64,000 nucleotides of DNA, from contig NZ_PQVF01000004.1 of NCBI RefSeq assembly GCF_002920915.1, positions 186,001 through 250,000 of the forward strand. The letters are read 5' to 3'. How positions within the stretch are numbered: the stretch's first letter is position 1; each line of letters starts with the position of its first letter. The translations under genes were made by a program, and so were the position numbers. Source of the stretch: Solitalea longa (GTDB lineage Bacteria; Bacteroidota; Bacteroidia; Sphingobacteriales; Sphingobacteriaceae). Positions 1-9,028 of the stretch are shown piece after piece. The notes under the pieces were generated by a model. That model saw only the letters and a program-made list of their open reading frames with translations, was not told the DNA's origin and searched no databases.

Positions 1-1347
1 TGGCGCAACTAAACTGCAGAATGTTAACACTAAGCCAATCAACAGGTAAATCAAGTTCTTATCAACCCGCTCATTTTTATACAATACATATGCAAATACT
101 AGATTAAATACGGCTAATAATGCTGTAAACAGACCTTGATAGACTTCTGCTTGCATACTGTTAAGCACCAGTATCCCGGCAGAAAAATAAAAGAAGGTAT
201 TACTTAATAAAATACTTATTTCGGCTGCATTAAATCTAGTTTTCTCTTTGATATTGTTGATTATGTTCATTAAAAAGAAAACAAAATAGAATAGCGTAGC
301 AAATAGTAGAGCGCCGACATAAGGAACATTTTCAGCATCACTACCAACCATAATTACTTTAGTTGAGAGCCATGCCCCAAACATTATTATCGTAAAGGCA
401 TAGCAAATGATGTTCAAAATATTCCATTTTTTAAAGTAAGCCAGCACCAGCATACCGATGTTTAAAATCAGGATATAGGAGAACAGTACAACATAATTCC
501 CTTCACCGGTGCTAATCATTAATGGTGAAGTAAAGCCGCCTAAAATGGCCAGGATAGCCAACTCTTTTCTATCATAACTTATAGATAATAACACGGCAAA
601 ACCGGTTATCAATACCATTATTAAAAATGCAATTGTTTGGCTGAAAAGCTGATATTGCTGAAAGGCTATGGTAATAGTAAAATAAAGTATGGCAATGCCA
701 CCACCAACTAAAACCGAACTGAACGCAGCAAATGATTTACGCATTCGGTGAGCGATTGTAATTAACGCTCCGCCGGTTACAATACCAATAAAGGTTCTGC
801 CTATTTCGTTGATCCAGTTTTTGTCGATAGCGTATTTAAGGAAAAAGCCCATCCCTAATACCAAAATTGCAATCCCAATTTTATTAAAGAGGTTTTCTCC
901 AATGTATTTTTCCAAATCCGGATTACGTTCAAGGAATGATTTTTTAGTGGGAATTTCTTCAGATTGGTTTCTAAGAGCTGCTGATGCCTCGGCAAATGAA
1001 GGTATTGATTGTTCCGGTTCGTAAGCAGAAATTCCTGAATCAGATAATGTTAAATGATCACTTTCTTCAGGGAAAAATAATCGCTCAGCATAGATTTCAT
1101 CCTTTTCAGGTGAGGGTTCAACTTCCGGCTTAACAACTGAACTAATCACATTAGGCTGTACATCTATTGCAGTTTGGGTAGACTGTTCTCCTTTAGGTTC
1201 AACTTTAACAGATTGACTATTGATTAGCTCTGTAAGCTGATCAATTTTATAGCTTAAGTAAGTTGATTTTTGATTTAAATCGTTCTTTTGCTGTATTACC
1301 ACAACCAAAATAACCAGGAGAAGGATAAAAATTAATGCTTCAATCAT
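1..1347 (-). CDS. DUF2339 family multi-pass membrane protein (3' end cut by window)
   Basis: Open frame of 449 codons from an ATG at 1345-1347 that runs off the left edge without a stop, so the C-terminal part is missing. Residues 3-19 form one N-terminal membrane segment, followed by a charged, low-complexity cytoplasmic-type linker to about residue 150. The block around FLERNPDLEKYIGENLFNK then leads into a long series of closely packed hydrophobic helices (GIAILVLGMGFFLKYAID and onwards). That layout is diagnostic of DUF2339, a large family of predicted inner-membrane proteins with no established function. The gene reads away from argS, which lies on the same strand upstream and has its own terminator between them. 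The family call is confident; the role is unknown. Confidence 0.85.
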   Translation of the reverse strand, partial: MIEALIFILLLVILVVVIQQKNDLNQKSTYLSYKIDQLTELINSQSVKVEPKGEQSTQTAIDVQPNVISSVVKPEVEPSPEKDEIYAERLFFPEESDHLTLSDSGISAYEPEQSIPSFAEASAALRNQSEEIPTKKSFLERNPDLEKYIGENLFNKIGIAILVLGMGFFLKYAIDKNWINEIGRTFIGIVTGGALITIAHRMRKSFAAFSSVLVGGGIAILYFTITIAFQQYQLFSQTIAFLIMVLITGFAVLLSISYDRKELAILAILGGFTSPLMISTGEGNYVVLFSYILILNIGMLVLAYFKKWNILNIICYAFTIIMFGAWLSTKVIMVGSDAENVPYVGALLFATLFYFVFFLMNIINNIKEKTRFNAAEISILLSNTFFYFSAGILVLNSMQAEVYQGLFTALLAVFNLVFAYVLYKNERVDKNLIYLLIGLVLTFCSLVAP

Positions 1348-1445
1348 AAGTAGAAAAATTACAGCCAAAATTCATTTTACGCAGCAATATGTATTATTGT
1401 TTCAGGTTACTAACATAATGATTAAGATTAGTACTTAAAACAAAA

Positions 1446-1478
1446 AACACCGATCCATCTTAAAGACGAATCGGTGTT
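1446..1478 (-). terminator. Rho-independent terminator of argS
   Basis: A 9-bp perfect stem (AACACCGAT / ATCGGTGTT) is followed on the minus strand by a T-run (TTTTTTG). It lies 22 bp after the argS stop codon. Confidence 0.8.
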
Positions 1479-1499
1479 GAAGAATATCTCAATTGAAAA

Positions 1500-3266
1500 C
1501 TACATTCGTTCAGGAACCTCAATTCCTAACAAAGAAGTTCCGCGGTTAAGTACATCAGCTGTTAATGACGATAAGGCCAAACGGAATTTCTTCAGTTCCT
1601 CATCTTCATTTTTCAATATCGGATTATCGTGATAGAATTTATTATAACCTTTAGCCAGTTCATATAAATAATTAGCTACAGATGCCGGGTTATAATTCTC
1701 GGCTGCGTCAGCAATAATAGTTGGGAACTTATCTAATTGTTGAATTAGTTCGCGCTCATCTTTATTGATGGTTTCGGGAACAATTCCTGCAAAATCGGCC
1801 TGCTCACTTTTACGAATTACTGATTTAATACGAGCATAAGTGTATTGAATAAACGGACCTGTGTGTCCCTGGAAATCAATGGACTCATTCGGGTCGAACA
1901 TCAAACGTTTTTTAGGATCGACTTTTAGCAAATGATACTTTAATGCACCTAAGCCAATTTTACGGAACAGCTCTATTTTCTCTTCTTCCGTAAAATCATC
2001 CACTTTACCCAAATCTTCTGTATGCTGACGAGCAGTATCGATCATTTCATCAAGCAAATCATCAGCATCAACAACTGTTCCTTCACGCGATTTCATTTTA
2101 CCGCTTGGCAAATCAACCATTCCGTACGATAAGTGATAAAGCCCTTTTGCCCAGCTTTTTCCCAATTTATCCAGAATCAAAAACAAGACTTTAAAATGAT
2201 AATCTTGTTCATTACCTACCACATAAACCGATTTATCCATCTGGAAATCATCGTGCTTCAATTCAGCGGTTCCTAAGTCCTGGGTTATATAAACTGATGT
2301 TCCGTCTGAACGTAAAACAAGTTTCTCATCCAAACCGTCCGCAGTCAGATCGATCCAAACTGAACTATCTGGTTTACGGAAAAACACTCCCTTGGCAAGA
2401 CCTTCCTCGATAATATCTTTACCTAACAAATAGGTATTCGACTCGTAATAGTATTTATCGAAATTAACACCCAAGTTATTGTAGGTAACATTAAAACCTG
2501 CATAAACCCAGCTGTTCATCATTTTCCAAAGCTCAATAACCGCTGTATCTCCTTCCTCCCATTTCTGCAGCATTTGCTGTGATTCAATGATTAAAGGAGC
2601 TTGTTTTTTAGCTTCATCTTCAGCTAAGCCCTGAGCTTTTAATTCATCAATCTGTTTCTTGTATTCTTTGTCGAAAATCACATAATACTTCCCAACCAAA
2701 TGATCACCTTTTAACCCGCTTGACTCAGGAGTTTCTCCGTTACCAAACTTTTGCCAAGCCAGCATTGATTTACAAATATGAATACCCCTATCGTTCACCA
2801 GGTTAGTTTTAATTACCTCATAACCTGCAGCACCAATAATTTGTGCCACTGAATAACCCAAAAGATTATTACGAACATGACCAAGGTGCAAAGGTTTATT
2901 AGTATTTGGCGATGAATACTCAACCATTACTTTTTTTCCGTTTGACGGAGCAAAACCAAAGTTGGAAGTTGAGGCATTGGTTTTATATCGATTGATCCAG
3001 TAAGAATCATCAATAACAATATTTAAAAAGCCTTTTATTACATTAAAATCGGCTATTTCAGTAACATTCTGTTTTAAAAATTCACCAATTTCCTGGGCGG
3101 TAACATCAGGAGATTTTTTAGAAAAACGAGTAAAAGGAAATACAACAACAGTTACGTCGCCTTCAAATTCTTTACGTGTTTCTTGTAGAGTGATGTCAGA
3201 AGAAGTTAAGGTTTGATTGTAGAGTGTTTGAACAGCTTCTAACGTTTTTTGAATAATAAATTCCAT
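1500..3266 (-). CDS. argS: Arginyl-tRNA synthetase
   Basis: Class Ia aminoacyl-tRNA synthetase that charges tRNA-Arg with arginine in the cytosol. The 588-residue length fits bacterial ArgRS. The N-terminal tRNA-binding (Add-1) domain covers about the first 90 residues. The HIGH signature appears as HLGH at residues 127-130 within NTNKPLHLGHVRNN. The KMSKS-equivalent loop is GKMKSREGTVVDADDL, and the C-terminal anticodon-binding helical domain ends in the typical ...LLGIEVPERM. The start is the ATG at 3264-3266. The divergent neighbour is an arginine deiminase-like gene, so this locus groups arginine use with arginine breakdown, although argS is also a plain housekeeping gene. Confidence 0.97.
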   Translation of the reverse strand: MEFIIQKTLEAVQTLYNQTLTSSDITLQETRKEFEGDVTVVVFPFTRFSKKSPDVTAQEIGEFLKQNVTEIADFNVIKGFLNIVIDDSYWINRYKTNASTSNFGFAPSNGKKVMVEYSSPNTNKPLHLGHVRNNLLGYSVAQIIGAAGYEVIKTNLVNDRGIHICKSMLAWQKFGNGETPESSGLKGDHLVGKYYVIFDKEYKKQIDELKAQGLAEDEAKKQAPLIIESQQMLQKWEEGDTAVIELWKMMNSWVYAGFNVTYNNLGVNFDKYYYESNTYLLGKDIIEEGLAKGVFFRKPDSSVWIDLTADGLDEKLVLRSDGTSVYITQDLGTAELKHDDFQMDKSVYVVGNEQDYHFKVLFLILDKLGKSWAKGLYHLSYGMVDLPSGKMKSREGTVVDADDLLDEMIDTARQHTEDLGKVDDFTEEEKIELFRKIGLGALKYHLLKVDPKKRLMFDPNESIDFQGHTGPFIQYTYARIKSVIRKSEQADFAGIVPETINKDERELIQQLDKFPTIIADAAENYNPASVANYLYELAKGYNKFYHDNPILKNEDEELKKFRLALSSLTADVLNRGTSLLGIEVPERM

Positions 3267-3526
3267 GGGCCAAAAATATCAAATCTGCGCAAATTTTAGT
3301 TAGCTGATTTATAATAAACCTTGGCCTTAATTACTTGATTCTGCATCCATAATTACCCATTATAAACTTAGTACAAGATTTTTTTAACTTTTTTTGTTCA
3401 GCATTCCATTCATGAAAACAGAGTTTAAATGATTTAAACTCACAAAACAGACCAAATACACAATTAAAACAAATCAAAAATGCCCCTCACAGACTCACAA
3501 TGGCTTTTTTATGTGCTTTTTTGATT

Positions 3527-3534
3527 TAGATTTG
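3527..3534 (+). promoter_or_regulatory. Bacteroidota -7 promoter element for the arginine deiminase gene
   Basis: TAGATTTG matches the Bacteroidota sigma-ABfr -7 consensus TAnnTTTG exactly and lies 19 bp before the ATG at 3554. No clear -33 TTTG was found at the right distance. Confidence 0.5.
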
Positions 3535-3553
3535 TATTCCAAACTAAACTTTT

Positions 3554-5011
3554 ATGTCGTTTAATAATGTAGAAAACAAAGTAAATGTAACCTCTGAAAT
3601 TGGCACCCTTCGCCGTTTGTTGATCCATAGTCCGGATAGCGGACTGGGTAAAGTTGTACCATCAAAAGCACAAGATTGGTTATTCGAGGATATTGTACAC
3701 CTTGATACCATCCGCCGAAAAGAGTACGATTATTACGTTAAAATTTTGCTTTATTTCCTTGATCCAGGAAAGATCAAAGGAAAACTTGCCCATATTGATG
3801 CAGAGTCATCAAACCGTAGCTTTTTTAAACCCGACAGTGCAGACTTTCACAACTCCGACAAAGTAATTGAACTGCAGGTTCTGTTGAAAGATATTCTCAA
3901 AAACAAAGACATTAAGCTAAAAATTGTAGCTTCGGTATGTGCCATAGAAAATTGCACTTACGAGTTGCAAAATGAACTTATTGCTTTACCGGAAGACCAA
4001 TTAGCAAAAACTCTTATTTGTGGTTCAATTGACGAAGAACGCATGATCTTCGCCCCTATCCCGAACTTTATCTTTACCCGCGATATTGGAATTACTATCA
4101 ATAATTTCATCCTATTGAATAAAGCCGCCAAACAGGCCCGTGCCCGTGAATCAGTTTTATCAAAATATATCTTCTTTAATCACGAGGTCTTCGCGGATTA
4201 CCGTAATAATATCATCGAAATTCCCGAACATGTTCATCATTTCTTATTACCTGATGAAGAAAACCAGGATCGTAAAATAACATTAGAAGGTGGTGATGTG
4301 ATGGTGGTGAGCAAAGATCACTTAGTGATTGGCTGCAGCGAGCGTACTACATTATATGCTTGTAACCAGGTAGTTAAAACCCTTTTCAAAAAAGAAGTGG
4401 TTAAAAAGGTAACTGTGGTTAAAATTCCGAAGAAACGTGATTTCATGCATATCGACACAGTATTCACACAAGTTAAGAGAAACGTTTGGGTAATGCTGGG
4501 TTCACTAGGCCGAAAATCGGATGCGATCAATGTTAGAGTTACAGAGATCATTGAAGAGATGAAAGACATCCGTAAGGAAGACAAAACGCAGATCATTCAG
4601 TTTAAGATCGAAAATCCTTTAGAACCTACCTATTTCGAATACCTGGAAGACCTCCTGGATGATATCAGCCGAAATGATCTTGGAAGTACAGAAGAAACCA
4701 AATTCATTTACTCAGGTAACAATAAATTTCCATATGATGCACGCGAACAGTGGACAGATTCATGTAACTTAGTGTGTATCAAGGAAGGTGTTGTGTTAGG
4801 TTATGACCGAAACGACAAAACGGTAGAAGCCTTTAAGGAAAATGGATTTTCGGCTATTCATGCGCATGATCTGGTTCAAAAGCTGGAAAGTGGCGAGATT
4901 GATACCGAAACAATTACTGACACCATCATTTTAATGCCTTCTGCTGAACTATCTCGTGCAAGAGGAGGCTTCCACTGCATGAGTATGCCAATCTTAAGAG
5001 AAAACGTTTAA
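3554..5011 (+). CDS. Arginine deiminase-like amidinotransferase-superfamily hydrolase
   Basis: Guanidine-modifying enzyme of the arginine deiminase (ADI) branch, expected to hydrolyse arginine to citrulline and ammonia. The ADI hallmarks are all visible: FTRD with Asp177, LEGGD at 245-248, FMHIDTVFT with His299 and Asp301, and the C-terminal RGGFHCMSMP with catalytic Cys475. At 485 residues it is longer than classical ArcA (about 410), with extra length mainly in the first 170 residues. It is followed by ctlX and an arginine decarboxylase on the same strand. No ornithine carbamoyltransferase or carbamate kinase is nearby, so the classical ATP-yielding ADI pathway is not encoded here. The superfamily and catalytic residues are certain; arginine as substrate is inferred from motifs and neighbours. 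Confidence 0.85.
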   Translation: MSFNNVENKVNVTSEIGTLRRLLIHSPDSGLGKVVPSKAQDWLFEDIVHLDTIRRKEYDYYVKILLYFLDPGKIKGKLAHIDAESSNRSFFKPDSADFHNSDKVIELQVLLKDILKNKDIKLKIVASVCAIENCTYELQNELIALPEDQLAKTLICGSIDEERMIFAPIPNFIFTRDIGITINNFILLNKAAKQARARESVLSKYIFFNHEVFADYRNNIIEIPEHVHHFLLPDEENQDRKITLEGGDVMVVSKDHLVIGCSERTTLYACNQVVKTLFKKEVVKKVTVVKIPKKRDFMHIDTVFTQVKRNVWVMLGSLGRKSDAINVRVTEIIEEMKDIRKEDKTQIIQFKIENPLEPTYFEYLEDLLDDISRNDLGSTEETKFIYSGNNKFPYDAREQWTDSCNLVCIKEGVVLGYDRNDKTVEAFKENGFSAIHAHDLVQKLESGEIDTETITDTIILMPSAELSRARGGFHCMSMPILRENV

Positions 5012-5014
5012 TCA

Positions 5015-5060
5015 ATTAAGATGGGGAATTGTCGAAAGCAACTCAATTCTCCATCTTAAT
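5015..5060 (+). terminator. Intercistronic 17-bp hairpin between the deiminase gene and ctlX
   Basis: The arms 5015-5031 and 5044-5060 pair over 17 positions with a single G-T wobble; the loop is 12 nt. The U-tract behind it is weak (TTTCAATC), so it may be a leaky terminator or an mRNA-stabilising stem rather than a full stop. Confidence 0.55.
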
Positions 5061-5083
5061 TTCAATCAAAATATCATCTAAAA

Positions 5084-5998
5084 ATGCAAACCACCAATCA
5101 TATTCTAATGATTCGCCCGGTACGTTTTGGTTTTAATGCCGAAACAGCAGTGAATAATGCCTTTCAAAACCCAAATGCGCAAGCGGAAGACACCCAGGAA
5201 AAAGCGCTGCGGGAGTTCGACAACTTTGTTGATGTTTTAACTGAAAACGGAGTGGACGTTACCGTAGTTGAAGACACGGATACCCCACATACTCCCGATT
5301 CTATTTTTCCTAATAACTGGATCTCTTTTCATAACGACGGTACCATTTGTTTATACCCGATGCAGGCCGAAAACCGCCGGTTGGAACGCAGAACTGATAT
5401 TCCTGAATTATTAAAAGTAAAAGGATTTGAGGTTAGAAGAACTATAGACTTTAGTCATTATGAATCAGATCAACTGTTTTTAGAAGGAACAGGAAGCATG
5501 GTACTCGATCGCGTTGATAAGGTGGCTTACGCTTGTTTATCTCCACGGACTGAAATAAGTGTGCTGGAAGATTTCTGCAAACAACTAGGCTACGAATATG
5601 TTGCTTTTGACGCTATTGATAAATCAGGAAAAGCTATCTATCACACCAACGTAATGATGTGCATAGGAACCGGTTATGCAGTGGTTTGTTTAAACTCTAT
5701 TCCGGATGATGATGAACGTGAAATGGTGGCCAATTCATTGAATGCTTCGGGAAAAGAGATCATTGAAATAACGCTTGAACAGATGAATGAATTTGCCGGT
5801 AATATGCTCGAACTTAAAAACGAAGCCGGTGAAAGTCTCTTGGTAATGTCGGAGCAAGCTTACAAATCATTGGCTGCATCACAAATTGAAAAATTGAGCA
5901 GATACAGCAAGATTGTTTATGCTCCAATTGACACAATTGAAGCCAACGGAGGAGGCAGTGCAAGATGTATGATAGCCGAAGTTCATTTAGCTCTGTAA
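5084..5998 (+). CDS. ctlX: Citrulline utilization hydrolase CtlX
   Basis: Amidinotransferase-superfamily hydrolase of 304 residues. The family member studied in Francisella converts citrulline to ornithine, releasing ammonia and carbon dioxide. Visible motifs are PDSIFPNNW at 72-80, which carries the substrate-binding Asp region, LEGTGSMVLDR at 133-143, His187 in AIYHTNVMM and the C-terminal nucleophile Cys295 in GGGSARCMIAEVHL. It sits 72 bp downstream of the arginine deiminase-like gene on the same strand. The pair would take arginine through citrulline to ornithine without carbamoyl phosphate, which favours nitrogen release over ATP formation. The start is the only plausible ATG (5084). 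Confidence 0.9.
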   Translation: MQTTNHILMIRPVRFGFNAETAVNNAFQNPNAQAEDTQEKALREFDNFVDVLTENGVDVTVVEDTDTPHTPDSIFPNNWISFHNDGTICLYPMQAENRRLERRTDIPELLKVKGFEVRRTIDFSHYESDQLFLEGTGSMVLDRVDKVAYACLSPRTEISVLEDFCKQLGYEYVAFDAIDKSGKAIYHTNVMMCIGTGYAVVCLNSIPDDDEREMVANSLNASGKEIIEITLEQMNEFAGNMLELKNEAGESLLVMSEQAYKSLAASQIEKLSRYSKIVYAPIDTIEANGGGSARCMIAEVHLAL

Positions 5999-6100
5999 AA
6001 CCAAGCAGTTTTTGAATTCTTTTTGAGAAATTTACTTTTTCTATTTAACGCATCTAACTATACTGAATTACAGTTAAATACAAATTTTAATTTTTGATAA

Positions 6101-6151
6101 AAAAGTCAGTTTTTTTTGAAAATGTCCCGAAGTAAAAAAAAACTGACTTTT
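6101..6151 (+). terminator. Long A/T-rich hairpin between ctlX and the arginine decarboxylase gene
   Basis: The left arm at 6101-6117 (AAAAGTCAGT plus a T-run) pairs with the right arm at about 6135-6151 (A-run plus CTGACTTTT), giving a stem of about 17 bp around a loop containing GTCCCG. It is followed by TACTTAATTTTTTT. It could terminate ctlX or act in the 5' leader of the decarboxylase gene, 50 bp before its ATG. Confidence 0.55.
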
Positions 6152-6201
6152 ACTTAATTTTTTTACTTCAAAAATTACATTTTTGCAAAAAATTAAAATA
6201 G

Positions 6202-7590
6202 ATGCAAAGCTACCAGGAATTTCTTGACTTAAGTGTTGGTTTTCCCCAAGACGGATTTGACGTTATTGAGGATGAACTATTCTTCAATGATATCAACCTT
6301 ATGGAACTAATTGAAACGTATGGCACTCCCTTGCGCTTTACGTACGTTCCGTTAATTTCAAAGAAAATTCAACAAGCCAAACTATTATTTCAAAAGGCGA
6401 TCATTAACAATAATTACAGAGGTAAATATATTTATTGCTACTGTACTAAGAGTTCGCACTTCCGCCATGTGGTTGAGGAAGCCCTCAAAAATGACATTCA
6501 CCTTGAAACTTCTTCGGCATTTGACATGCCAATGATTGATTCTTTGGAAAAAAGAGGTATAGTTAGCAAAGATGTTTATGTAATCTGTAACGGCTATAAA
6601 ACATCGCAGTACAAACAATATATCTGCGATATGATCCATGATGGTTTCAAAAACATCATGCCAGTACTAGATAACAAAGAAGAGTTTTTCTTTTACGATG
6701 ATGAGTTGGAAGAAGAATGTAACCTGGGTATCCGTATTGCCACTGAGGAGCAGCCGGACTCGCAGTTTTATACTAGCCGCTTAGGTATTCGTGCCGAAGA
6801 TGTAATTGACTTTTATCACCAACGTGTAGAGAAGAACCCGAATTTTAACATTAAAATGTTGCATTTCTTCATCAACTCTGGTATTCAGGATTCTCCGTAT
6901 TACTGGAACGAATTAGAGAAGCACGTTACTTTATACTGTAAGTTCAAAAAGATAAACCCTGCCCTTACCATGTTAGATATTGGCGGTGGTTTTCCATTTA
7001 AAGATTCATTGGTATTTGATTTTGATTACGAATACATGACCAATGAGATCATTAGCCGTATTAAAGAAATTTGTGCAGAGCACGAAGTTGAAGTACCGGA
7101 TATTGTTACCGAATTTGGAAAATACACTGTTGCCGAAGCTTCTGGTATCATTTATAAAGTTTTAGGCCGTAAGCAACAAAATGACCGTGAGAAATGGCTA
7201 ATGCTCGACGGAAGCTTTATCACTAACTTACCAGACGTTTGGGCCTTAAATCAAAAGTATATCCTTCTTCCAATTAATAACTGGGATGCTGAATATGAAC
7301 GTGTGAACTTAGGGGGTATTACCTGCGACGGACAGGATTATTATAACCAGGAAGCGCATATGAACTCGGTGTATATGCCTAAAACACGTAAAGTTCAATA
7401 CCTTGGTTTCTTCCATACCGGTGCCTATCAAGAGGTATTAAGTGGTTACGGAGGTATTCACCATTGTTTAATGCCTACGCCTAAGCATATTTTAATTCGT
7501 CGCAACCGTGATGAAACGTTTAACTACGAAGTATTTGGAGAAGAACAAAACTCTAAACAGGTACTCAAGTTATTAGGATACGTCCAATAG
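6202..7590 (+). CDS. PLP-dependent arginine decarboxylase (short Bacteroidota form)
   Basis: Fold type III PLP decarboxylase (alanine racemase-like barrel), expected to convert arginine to agmatine for polyamine synthesis. Lys83 in YCYCTKSSHF is the likely Schiff-base lysine, GGGFP at 261-265 binds the PLP phosphate, and Cys375-Asp376 in GITCDGQDYY matches the active-site loop of ornithine/arginine decarboxylases. At 462 residues it lacks the long insertions of enterobacterial SpeA (about 630-660), which is normal for the short form seen in this phylum. It is the third arginine-related gene in a row on the plus strand. Its leader holds a long A/T hairpin. Decarboxylase function is confident; arginine as substrate rather than ornithine or lysine is inferred from family and context. 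Confidence 0.85.
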   Translation: MQSYQEFLDLSVGFPQDGFDVIEDELFFNDINLMELIETYGTPLRFTYVPLISKKIQQAKLLFQKAIINNNYRGKYIYCYCTKSSHFRHVVEEALKNDIHLETSSAFDMPMIDSLEKRGIVSKDVYVICNGYKTSQYKQYICDMIHDGFKNIMPVLDNKEEFFFYDDELEEECNLGIRIATEEQPDSQFYTSRLGIRAEDVIDFYHQRVEKNPNFNIKMLHFFINSGIQDSPYYWNELEKHVTLYCKFKKINPALTMLDIGGGFPFKDSLVFDFDYEYMTNEIISRIKEICAEHEVEVPDIVTEFGKYTVAEASGIIYKVLGRKQQNDREKWLMLDGSFITNLPDVWALNQKYILLPINNWDAEYERVNLGGITCDGQDYYNQEAHMNSVYMPKTRKVQYLGFFHTGAYQEVLSGYGGIHHCLMPTPKHILIRRNRDETFNYEVFGEEQNSKQVLKLLGYVQ

Positions 7591-7612
7591 ATCTCCAAGA
7601 CAAATATAGAAG

Positions 7613-7668
7613 ACCTGCAAATTTAACTTTCACTGAAACAGGAAGTTAGATTTGCAGGTTTTTTTTTA
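7613..7668 (+). terminator. Terminator of the arginine decarboxylase gene
   Basis: ACCTGCAAAT...AACTT pairs with AAGTTA..TTTGCAGGT, followed directly by a run of nine T. It begins 23 bp after the stop codon. Confidence 0.85.
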
Positions 7669-7736
7669 TCAAATTAATCATCTTCTTTTCATAATTGCTT
7701 TCTATTTTGCGCCAAAACCAAACTCAAATTCATATA

Positions 7737-8180
7737 ATGAAAAAATTCTTACTATTAGTTATTTGTTCTGTTTTTCTTTTTTCATGCACCAAAACTGTAT
7801 ATGTAGAGAAGGAATCACATCATAAAAAAGGTCCTCCTCCACATGCAAAAGCCTGGGGAGTAAAGAAAAAGCAACGTGTTTACTATTATTACTATCCTTC
7901 AACAAACGTTTATTTTGATGTAACTTTTGGCAAGTATGTATATTTTAATGCAGGTGCCTGGGTTAGGGTAAGCACATTACCTTCTACAATTATTATTACA
8001 AATCACGAGCGCGTGCGAATTGATTACACCGCGGATGATGTATATGTGTATAATTCCGATCATAAAACAAAGTATAAAAAGGTTCCTCCGGGACAGGCGA
8101 AGAAAATGAACTATGATAATGATCAGGGAGAAAATCATGACAACGGAAACAGAAGAGGCAAAGGAAAAAAGAAACATTAA
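7737..8180 (+). CDS. Small basic lipoprotein of unknown function
   Basis: The protein has 147 residues with a clear lipoprotein signal: MKKFLLLVICSVFLFSC, lipobox LFSC. The ATG at 7737 is chosen because it begins that signal; an earlier in-frame codon at 7695 would add 14 residues without one. The mature part is rich in Lys, Tyr and Val, with a YYYYYP stretch and a region (about residues 50-95) that alternates beta-prone residues. The tail is Asn/Gly/Lys/Asp-rich and ends in a basic GKGKKKH. Such proteins usually sit in the outer membrane or periplasm, but I recognise no family. It is framed by terminators on both sides and is therefore monocistronic. Confidence 0.7.
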   Translation: MKKFLLLVICSVFLFSCTKTVYVEKESHHKKGPPPHAKAWGVKKKQRVYYYYYPSTNVYFDVTFGKYVYFNAGAWVRVSTLPSTIIITNHERVRIDYTADDVYVYNSDHKTKYKKVPPGQAKKMNYDNDQGENHDNGNRRGKGKKKH

Positions 8181-8200
8181 CAACCACTATTAAAACAGAA

Positions 8201-8234
8201 AAAGCCGTTCAAGAAAAACTGAACGGCTTTTTTA
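8201..8234. terminator. Bidirectional terminator between the lipoprotein gene and rlmB
   Basis: Perfect 10-bp stem AAAGCCGTTC / GAACGGCTTT with A-rich 5' and T-rich 3' flanks, lying between convergent genes. Confidence 0.9.
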
Positions 8235-8266
8235 TATAAATCAATGTAGAAAATCTTAAATAAAGC

Positions 8267-9028
8267 TTAAGCGCCTCGCTGCCTCACCGCCTCGTACAAA
8301 ATCACACCAGCTGACACAGATACATTCAGTGAAGCAATTTCGCCAAACATTGGAATTTTGGCTCTCGAATCACAAAACTTCAAATATTCAGGCGATATAC
8401 CGTCTTCTTCGGAACCCATAATTATTGCCGTTGGCCCTGTATAATCAACATCTGCAAGCAAGTTATCTGTTTTTTCAGTACAAGCAACCAATTGAACACC
8501 CGAGTCTTTCAAGTACTCCAAAGTTTCTTTCAGTTTCATTTCCCTGCAAATAGGCACCCTGAACAAAGCACCTGCAGAGGTTTTAATAGCATCTGGATTT
8601 ACCTGAGCTGATCCCCTGGCTGGAACAATTACGGCATCAACGCCCATACACTCAGCGGTACGAACAATTGCTCCAAAATTTCGAACATCAGTTACCCTAT
8701 CTAAAATCAAAAGCAAGGGAGTTTTACCTGCCGCATAAATCTCGGGCACGATCTGATCAGTCTTATGATAACTGATCGGTGATATAAACGCCACTGCTCC
8801 CTGGTGGTTCTTGGTAGTTAGCCGATTTAACTTTTCAATAGGAACAAATTGGAATGGTGTGTCGTACTCTCCTATCACCAAACGAAGTTCAGCATATAAA
8901 TTTCCGGTTAGGCCTTTTTGTATAAAAAGACTTTCAATTTCTTTACCAGCTGTAATTGCCTCAATTACAGCGCGAATGCCAAATATCAATTCGTTACTTT
9001 CCTTTTTAGGCGTGCCAAAATCTCTCAT
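8267..9028 (-). CDS. rlmB: 23S rRNA (guanosine(2251)-2'-O)-methyltransferase RlmB / TrmH-family SPOUT methylase
   Basis: SpoU/TrmH-family 2'-O-ribose methyltransferase of 253 residues. The N-terminal substrate-binding domain begins with ELIFGIRAVIEAI, typical of RlmB. The SPOUT domain shows motif 1 at DRVTDVRNFGAIVRTAE, motif 2 at IIMGSEEDGIS and motif 3 with the trefoil knot at SLNVSVSAGVILYEAVRQR. The enzyme methylates the 23S rRNA P-loop using SAM. The ATG at 9026-9028 fits the family N-terminus. It is divergently placed from dnaB across a 349-bp gap. RlmB is the best name; another TrmH paralogue specificity is possible. Confidence 0.9.
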   Translation of the reverse strand: MRDFGTPKKESNELIFGIRAVIEAITAGKEIESLFIQKGLTGNLYAELRLVIGEYDTPFQFVPIEKLNRLTTKNHQGAVAFISPISYHKTDQIVPEIYAAGKTPLLLILDRVTDVRNFGAIVRTAECMGVDAVIVPARGSAQVNPDAIKTSAGALFRVPICREMKLKETLEYLKDSGVQLVACTEKTDNLLADVDYTGPTAIIMGSEEDGISPEYLKFCDSRAKIPMFGEIASLNVSVSAGVILYEAVRQRGA

